This document shows, one piece after another, positions 15,377-19,821 of a stretch of DNA of 19,821 nt. The translations under genes were made by a program, and so were the position numbers. The DNA is from Fibrobacter sp. UBA4309 (GTDB lineage Bacteria; Fibrobacterota; Fibrobacteria; Fibrobacterales; Fibrobacteraceae), in NCBI RefSeq assembly GCF_002395745.1, contig NZ_DGUN01000047.1, positions 1 to 19,821 of the forward strand, given 5' to 3'. Under the pieces are notes generated by a model that was given only the letters and a program-made list of their open reading frames with translations, was not told the DNA's origin and did no database searches. Every line of letters begins with the position of its first letter. Positions within the stretch are counted from its first letter, which is position 1.

Positions 15377-16257
15377 GAAAGTCGTTCGTGAACATCGGTA
15401 TTGTCGGTTTCAAGGGCAAGAGTGCTGACCTCGCATGCGCTTTGGACCAGATTACGCTCTGGGCGATTGCCCACCCGAAGGTGAAGTTCTTTGCGCTGGA
15501 CAGCCTTTCCGAGCTGGTGCAGAAACCTATCCGCATCGTGAAGGAATCCGCCCTTTCGCGCATGGACCTGCTGCTCGCTATCGGCGGTGACGGCACGGTG
15601 CTTTCGGCCGCGCATATGGCGCTCGGCCACAAGATTCCTATTCTCGGCGTGAACGCGGGCCGCGTAGGCTTTTTGGCCGAAAGCCGCGTCGAAGGACTCG
15701 AGAAGGCGCTCGACGATTTGCTTGCGGGGGATTTTTCGACCCGCGAGCGCATGATGATAGACGCCTCGGTGTTCCGCGGCAAAAAATGCATCGCGAAGCA
15801 GACCGTGCTGAACGAGGTGCATATACGTGCGCACATGCCCGACCGCATGGTGAACGTGAATGTGGCCTACAATGGCACGTGCCTCACCGAGTACTGGGCA
15901 GATTCCCTGCTTATTTCGACTCCGACGGGTTCTACCGCCTACAACCTTGCGGCCGGCGGTCCCATCATCCATCCGTCCACGCCCGCGGTTGTGCTTACGC
16001 CTGTGGCGCCGAGCAGCCTCTCGGTGCGTCCGCTGGTGCTTTCGCTCACCGACAAGAAGCTTGAAATCGTTTCTGCGGTGGAACGCCCGCTCGACCTCGT
16101 GTTCGACGGGCGCAGCTCCGTGGAAGTGAAGCCGGGAGACCGCGTTGTGCTTTGCGAAAGCAAGTCCGTGACGACTTTTATCCGCATGCGCCATACGGGA
16201 TTCGTGGGGGCGCTTCGCGAAAAGCTCGGCTGGACGGGTAAGCCCCGCCTCGCTTAA
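15373..16257 (+). CDS. nadK: NAD kinase
   Basis: A 294-aa ATP-dependent NAD kinase making NADP in the cytosol. Family motifs are intact: GGDGT (71-75) in the phosphate-binding loop, LNEVHI with the NE pair, and TPTGSTAYNLAAGGPIIHP in the C-terminal domain. Length is normal for bacterial NadK. The ATGA overlap with the AroA-like gene and the strong AAGGAGG indicate coupled translation as last gene of the operon. Supplying NADP next to a probably NADP-using TyrA may be more than coincidence, but nadK genes sit in many contexts. Two hairpin terminators follow. Confidence 0.95.
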   Translation: MRKSFVNIGIVGFKGKSADLACALDQITLWAIAHPKVKFFALDSLSELVQKPIRIVKESALSRMDLLLAIGGDGTVLSAAHMALGHKIPILGVNAGRVGFLAESRVEGLEKALDDLLAGDFSTRERMMIDASVFRGKKCIAKQTVLNEVHIRAHMPDRMVNVNVAYNGTCLTEYWADSLLISTPTGSTAYNLAAGGPIIHPSTPAVVLTPVAPSSLSVRPLVLSLTDKKLEIVSAVERPLDLVFDGRSSVEVKPGDRVVLCESKSVTTFIRMRHTGFVGALREKLGWTGKPRLA

Positions 16258-16340
16258 GTGACTGTTAGTCCCTGCGGGCTTCACGAAAATCGGTGATGAG
16301 AATAAAAAGCAAATAGTCTTTAAATGATTTGCATGTGAAA

Positions 16341-16372
16341 AATCCCCGGCTCTTGCCGGGGATTGCTTTTTT
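16341..16372. terminator. Bidirectional intrinsic terminator between nadK and topoisomerase A gene
   Basis: AATCCCCGGC / GCCGGGGATT, a perfect 10-bp stem with loop TCTT, followed on the plus strand by GCTTTTTT. On the minus strand the stem is followed by a shorter T run, so it can also end the converging topoisomerase transcript. Confidence 0.9.
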
Positions 16373-16384
16373 AAAAGGTGCTTT

Positions 16385-16409
16385 GCGCGGTTTAACCCGC
16401 GCGATTTTT
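16385..16409 (+). terminator. Second terminator hairpin after nadK
   Basis: GCGCGG (16385-16390) pairs with CCGCGC (16397-16402) around a 6-base loop, followed by GATTTTTG on the plus strand. It lies directly against the stop codon of the converging gene (16411) and backs up the terminator at 16341. Confidence 0.65.
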
Positions 16410-16410
16410 G

Positions 16411-18942
16411 TTAGAACAGCTTCGGGTCTTCGGTCTCGTCGCTGGCGTCTTCGCCGTCTGAACCGTCGTCAAAGGCGTCGGGCGGGGTGATGCGGCTCGT
16501 ACGCTTGACCTTCTTGGCGGTGAACTTGCTGCCGAGCGCCTTGTAGCTCTTGATGTCGGCGACTTCCGTGAGGTCGAGTTCTTCCTTCTGGACTTCGCGG
16601 CCCACCTGGTATTCCATGAGCTGGCGCGCATCGTCTGTCGCGAAGAATTCGATCATCTGGGTATCCTTGTGGTCGGAAACCAGGCTGAATTCAGTCGTCA
16701 TGGGACAGCCTTCCAGGTTGAAGCGCTTTACCATGTAGTTGTAGTTGCCGCCCTCGAAGTAGAGGATGGTAAATACCTGCTCGGGGTCGAACTTGTGGAT
16801 GTACTTGATGCCCGAACCCACGAGAATCGGGTCGGCCATGTCGTGCACGCGGGCCGTACCGTTCTCCTTCACGATGAGAATCTTGTCCTTCTCGCCGAAT
16901 TCGCCGATGCGGTCGCCCTTCTTCTGCGTGCTGATGAGGCCGCTGGGTGCATCGAAGTAGAGTACGCGCGCCCCGAGGGTACTTACGCCCTTGCGGATGC
17001 GCTTGACGCTCTTGACCGGGTACTTGGTGACGATGTTGCCCATCGCGCCACGGCCCTTCACCTCGATGGTGCTGAAGTCCACCTCGAAGTTGAGCTTGGT
17101 GCGCGGACGCGGCTTGAGCGTCACTTCCACGACTTCGGCCTCGCCATTCATGTTGCTGGAGAGGTAAAGCAGGCGGCTACCGGGCTTGTTCTTGCCCATG
17201 AAGTAGTCCTTGTCGCGGGTCACGCCGCCCACGTTGAAGCGCTTGATGTAGGCCGTGCCTTCCTTGCCGTCCTGGTGGATGACGTTATAGATATGGCGTT
17301 CGTCGTCCTTGTTGAACTTTTCCACGAGCACGATGTTCTTGCCCACGAAGTCCTTGTCGGAGACCTTGACGACCTTGAAGCTGCCGTCGGCCTTGAACAC
17401 GATGAGGTCGTCGTATTCGGAGACGTCGAAGAGGTATTCTTCCTTCTTCATGCCCGTGCCGAGGAAGCCTTCCTTGCGGTTCACGTAGAGTTTCTGGTTC
17501 GCAAGAGCCACGTGCACGGCGCTCACTTGGCCAAATTCGCCGATTTCTGTCTTGCGGTCGCGACCTTCGCCATACTTCTTGAGAATATTCTTGAAGTAGT
17601 TCACGGCGTAGTCGGTGAGGTGTTCCTTGTTGTAGTTCACTTCCTCGATTTTCTTGTCGAGTTCTTCGAGGAACTCGTCGGCCTTCTTGCGGTCAAAGCG
17701 GCTGATGCGGCGGACCGGGATTTCGGCGAGCTTGAGGATTTCTTCGCGGGTCACTTCGCGACGGAGCTTGCGAACGTAGGGTTTCAAGCCCTCGTCAATT
17801 AGCTGGACCATCTCGTCGTGGGTCTTCGCCTTCTTGATGACCTCGTAGACTTCCTTCTCGATGAAGATTTTCTCGAGGCTCGTCATGTGCCACTGGTCCT
17901 GCAGGTGCTTGAGCTCGTTGTCCAGTTCCCAGTCCAGCAGGTGTACCGTGTGGTCGGTGCTGAGCTTCAAAAGTTCCGTGGTGCTGCTGAATTTTGGCTT
18001 CTTGTCGATAATCACGCAGCTGTTGGCGGCTAATGTCGTCTGGCAGTCGGTAAAGGCGTAGAGCGCGTCGATGACGACCTGCGGGTCGGAACCTGCCTGC
18101 AGGTGGATCTGGATTTCCACGTTTTCGGTGGTGTGGTCCACAATCTGCTTGATCTTGATTTTGCCCTTGTCGTTGGCCGCCACGATGGAGTCGATGAGGC
18201 TATCGGTGGTGGTGCCGAAGGGAATTTCGCGGATGACCAGCGTCTTGTTGTCGAGTTTCTCGATTTTCGCACGGACCTTGAGGCGTCCGCCGCGCTGGCC
18301 GTCGTTGTATTCGCTCACGTCGATGATGCCGCCCGTATAGAAGTCCGGGTACAGCGTGAACTTGCGGCCGCGCAGGTAGTCGATGCTCGCCTGGCACAGT
18401 TCCTTGAAGTTGTGGGGGAGGATGGTGGTGGAAAGGCCCACCGCGATGCCGTCCACGCCCTGGGCCAGGAGAATCGGGAACTTCGCGGGGAGTGTCACCG
18501 GTTCCTTGGAACGCCCGTCGTAGTTCGGGATCCATTCCGTCGTCTCGGGGTTGAACATCACGTCCAGCGCGAAGTCGCTGAGCTTGCCTTCGATGTAACG
18601 CGGGGCGGCAGCCTCGTCGCCCGTAAGCGGGTTACCCCAGTTACCCTGCGGCTCGATAAGCAGGTTCTTCTGGCCCATGTTCACGAGGGCCGTGTAGATG
18701 GAGGCGTCGCCGTGGGGGTGGTAGTGCATGGTGTCGCCCACGATGCCCGCCACCTTGTGGAAGCTGCCGTCGTTCATCTCGTACATGGTGTGGAGAATGC
18801 GGCGCTGCACCGGCTTTAATCCGTCGCGCACATCAGGCAGGGCACGCGATGCGATGACGCTCATCGCGTAATCGATGTACGAGCTCTCCATCGTTTTTTG
18901 CAAGTCTACGTCTTTGATCCTGTCAAATACGTTGTCTTCCAT
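16411..18942 (-). CDS. Type IIA DNA topoisomerase (gyrase/topo IV) subunit A, Bacteroidetes ParC-like
   Basis: An 843-aa DNA breakage-reunion subunit controlling supercoiling or decatenation. The catalytic pair is R115-Y116 in AAAPRYIEGK; the winged-helix region around MHYHPHGDASIYTALV (72-87) and LLAQGVDGIAVGLSTTILPH are typical. The C-terminal half forms a beta-pinwheel-like domain (VFKADGSFKVVKVSDKDF, KRFNVGGVTRDK), and its KGRGAMGN replaces the canonical GyrA box, as in the Bacteroidetes ParC-like A subunits. At Ser83 and Asp87 of E. coli GyrA, the quinolone contact positions, it has A80 and T84. The tail is acidic (DDGSDGEDASDETED). AGAGGA (18949-18954) is a Shine-Dalgarno six bases before ATG 18942. 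Whether it is gyrase or topo IV cannot be settled here, so no symbol is given. Confidence 0.93.
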   Translation of the reverse strand: MEDNVFDRIKDVDLQKTMESSYIDYAMSVIASRALPDVRDGLKPVQRRILHTMYEMNDGSFHKVAGIVGDTMHYHPHGDASIYTALVNMGQKNLLIEPQGNWGNPLTGDEAAAPRYIEGKLSDFALDVMFNPETTEWIPNYDGRSKEPVTLPAKFPILLAQGVDGIAVGLSTTILPHNFKELCQASIDYLRGRKFTLYPDFYTGGIIDVSEYNDGQRGGRLKVRAKIEKLDNKTLVIREIPFGTTTDSLIDSIVAANDKGKIKIKQIVDHTTENVEIQIHLQAGSDPQVVIDALYAFTDCQTTLAANSCVIIDKKPKFSSTTELLKLSTDHTVHLLDWELDNELKHLQDQWHMTSLEKIFIEKEVYEVIKKAKTHDEMVQLIDEGLKPYVRKLRREVTREEILKLAEIPVRRISRFDRKKADEFLEELDKKIEEVNYNKEHLTDYAVNYFKNILKKYGEGRDRKTEIGEFGQVSAVHVALANQKLYVNRKEGFLGTGMKKEEYLFDVSEYDDLIVFKADGSFKVVKVSDKDFVGKNIVLVEKFNKDDERHIYNVIHQDGKEGTAYIKRFNVGGVTRDKDYFMGKNKPGSRLLYLSSNMNGEAEVVEVTLKPRPRTKLNFEVDFSTIEVKGRGAMGNIVTKYPVKSVKRIRKGVSTLGARVLYFDAPSGLISTQKKGDRIGEFGEKDKILIVKENGTARVHDMADPILVGSGIKYIHKFDPEQVFTILYFEGGNYNYMVKRFNLEGCPMTTEFSLVSDHKDTQMIEFFATDDARQLMEYQVGREVQKEELDLTEVADIKSYKALGSKFTAKKVKRTSRITPPDAFDDGSDGEDASDETEDPKLF

Positions 18943-18960
18943 CTTGATTCCTCTTGATAT

Positions 18961-19135
18961 AACTTCTATCTATTCTCTCTAAATCTATTAACTCAATTAA
19001 TTAACTTCTATCCGTTCTCTTAATAATTATCACTATTAATGTAGTATCAGCTTCTACCCGTTCTCTTAATAATTAGCACTATTAATATAGTATTAGCTTC
19101 TACCCGTTCTTCTAACTATTAGCGCTATTTTTAAA
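18961..19135. repeat. Degenerate ~46-bp tandem repeats upstream of topoisomerase A gene
   Basis: Units begin with CTTCTA at 18963, 19005, 19051 and 19097 (spacing 42, 46, 46). The two central units (19005-19050, 19051-19096) differ at only four of 46 positions; the outer two share the first 8-14 bases and drift afterwards. Each central unit contains CTTCTAYCCGTTCTCTTAAT and the weak dyad ACTAT-TAAT-(A/G)TAGT. The DNA is very AT-rich and lies between the palindromic element and the A-subunit gene, so it probably carries that gene's promoter. No spacers, no coding. Confidence 0.8.
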
Positions 19136-19148
19136 ACTATATGTATTC

Positions 19149-19395
19149 GCCGGCAGCCGGAGCATACTCCGCAGACTGCCTTGAGTGAGCACTTGGAAGT
19201 ACTTGATGAACGGATGGCGAAGGGCGGGTCGAGGCCTGCAAATATTGCAGGCCGAGTTGGCCTATTGTCTGAGGTGTCTTTTCATCAGAAAAGACACCGA
19301 GTTTGGCGCATTGCCCGCCCGAAGCCATATGTGAATCTTAGTACTTCCGTGCGATACGGGCTGGCAGACTGCGGAGTATGCTCCGTGCTGCCGGC
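19149..19395. repeat. Nested palindromic element, possibly MITE-like or structured RNA
   Basis: The outer arms (19149-19180 and 19363-19395) form a 32/33-bp inverted repeat with one mismatch and one bulge. Inside lie CAC-TT-GGAAGTACT (19190-19203) pairing with AGTACTTCCGTG (19340-19351); ATGGCGAAGGGCGGG (19214-19228) pairing with CCCGCCCGAAGCCAT (19314-19328) around a symmetric GAA/GAA loop; and two perfect hairpins, 19233-19253 (9-bp stem, loop ATA) and 19273-19298 (11-bp stem, loop ATCA). The whole folds as a long rod ending in a two-hairpin junction, on either strand. It lies seven bases from the gyrB stop and is flanked by TGTAT (19142-19146, 19398-19402). It has no transposase and no credible ORF. 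I do not recognise a named RNA class. Confidence 0.8.
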
Positions 19396-19401
19396 TCTGT
19401 A

Positions 19402-19821
19402 TCATACATCCAAATTTTTAACAAACTTGGCGTTTTGCTCAATAAATTCTCGCCTCGGTTCTACCTTATCTCCCATCAACGTTGTGAAGATGAGATCCAC
19501 CTCCGACTCCGACTCGTCGTTCATGACGACCTTCTTCAGGATGCGCCGCTCGGGATCCATCGTGGTCTCCCAGAGCTGCTCCGGGTCCATCTCGCCGAGT
19601 CCCTTGTAGCGCTGGATGCGGTTGTTCTGGTCTCTGCCGACCTCCTGCAGGATCGCGTCGAGCTCTTCGTCGCTGTACGCGTACCAGACCTTGCGGTTCT
19701 TCTCGAGCTTGTAGAGCGGAGGCATCGCGAGGTACACGTGCCCGGTCTTGATGAGCTCCGGCATGAACCGGTACAGGAATGTCAGCATCAGTGTGTCGAT
19801 GTGCGCGCCGTCGACGTCGGC
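19402..19821 (-). CDS. gyrB: DNA gyrase subunit B, C-terminal part
   Basis: The last 139 codons of a type IIA topoisomerase B subunit whose start lies beyond the window edge. Visible are ADVDGAHIDTLMLTF, the end of the TOPRIM domain with its metal-binding Asp residues, and the GyrB C-terminal signature IQRYKGLGEMDPEQLWETTM, ending KVEPRREFIEQNAKFVKNLD, as in GyrB proteins without the extra insert of enterobacteria. The partner A subunit is 459 bases downstream. Codon choice is unlike the neighbours: 12 of the 15 Glu codons up to the first visible ATG region are GAG, and the last 70 or so bases turn AT-rich. No simple terminator follows; the palindromic element begins seven bases after the stop. 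Confidence 0.93.
   Translation of the reverse strand, partial: ADVDGAHIDTLMLTFLYRFMPELIKTGHVYLAMPPLYKLEKNRKVWYAYSDEELDAILQEVGRDQNNRIQRYKGLGEMDPEQLWETTMDPERRILKKVVMNDESESEVDLIFTTLMGDKVEPRREFIEQNAKFVKNLDV

Noticed and set aside
18690..18729. Acquired fluoroquinolone-resistance mutations in the A subunit
   Set aside because: The HGDASI pattern is typical of Bacteroidetes-like A subunits, so it is an inherited family feature rather than recent selection.
18961..19135. CRISPR array
   Set aside because: The repeats are contiguous and degenerate with no unique spacers between them, and no cas gene is near.
19137..19328. 63-aa minus-strand open frame inside the palindromic element
   Set aside because: Its sequence is dictated by the nested inverted repeats, it has no ribosome binding site and no domain; probably a spurious ORF, though similar ones may be annotated wherever the element recurs.
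19149..19395. Assignment to a known large RNA class (OLE, GOLLD, ROOL, HEARO) or to a group II intron
   Set aside because: Size, lack of associated proteins and absence of recognisable class motifs give no support; left unnamed.

Overview
The window looks like chromosomal DNA from Fibrobacter (rumen or gut, Fibrobacterota) or a very close relative. The strongest pointer is a circularly permuted GH16 1,3-1,4-beta-glucanase with a Ser-rich linker and a basic C-terminal tail, an architecture known from Fibrobacter succinogenes. Further pointers are a Bacteroidetes-style topoisomerase A subunit, weak or absent Shine-Dalgarno sequences at several starts, and TAnnTTTG-like motifs before some genes. 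Ordinary genes fill most of the window. I see no tRNA, rRNA, CRISPR array or transposase gene.

Left part (1-2117): the N-terminal piece of a minus-strand gene running off the edge, then on the plus strand a 66-aa two-helix membrane protein and two lipoproteins of unknown function (567-1400, 1410-2117). A terminator-like hairpin follows at 2140-2178.

Envelope operon (2194-9976, plus): a 1137-aa three-part fusion (LplT-like lysophospholipid flipper, acyltransferase, acyl-ACP synthetase); an 846-aa polytopic GT-C-like glycosyltransferase ending in an NPCBM-type carbohydrate-binding domain; an overlapping GT28/MurG-like glycosyltransferase; and a 234-aa DUF4261-like protein. Together they suggest phospholipid repair plus glycan or glycolipid assembly at the envelope.

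Regulator and licheninase (9986-12426, minus): a secreted mixed-linkage glucanase, followed through a strong terminator by an unusual regulator with two consecutive GntR-type winged helices and a LacI-like sensor domain.

Aromatic/NADP operon (12599-16257, plus): chorismate mutase, prephenate dehydrogenase with ACT domain, an EPSP-synthase homologue that has lost nearly all catalytic residues, and NAD kinase, joined by 0-nt gaps or ATGA overlap and closed by a hairpin terminator shared with the converging topoisomerase gene.

Topoisomerase locus (16411-19821, minus): the end of gyrB and a complete A subunit, separated by 459 bp without a gene. This spacer holds two unexplained structures: a set of about 46-bp tandem repeats in front of the A-subunit gene, and a roughly 247-bp nested palindromic element (32/33-bp terminal inverted repeats, two inner helices, two perfect hairpins carried on a duplicated linker module) directly after the gyrB stop. 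This element, possibly a dispersed MITE-like repeat or a structured RNA, and the catalytically dead AroA homologue are the most interesting items.
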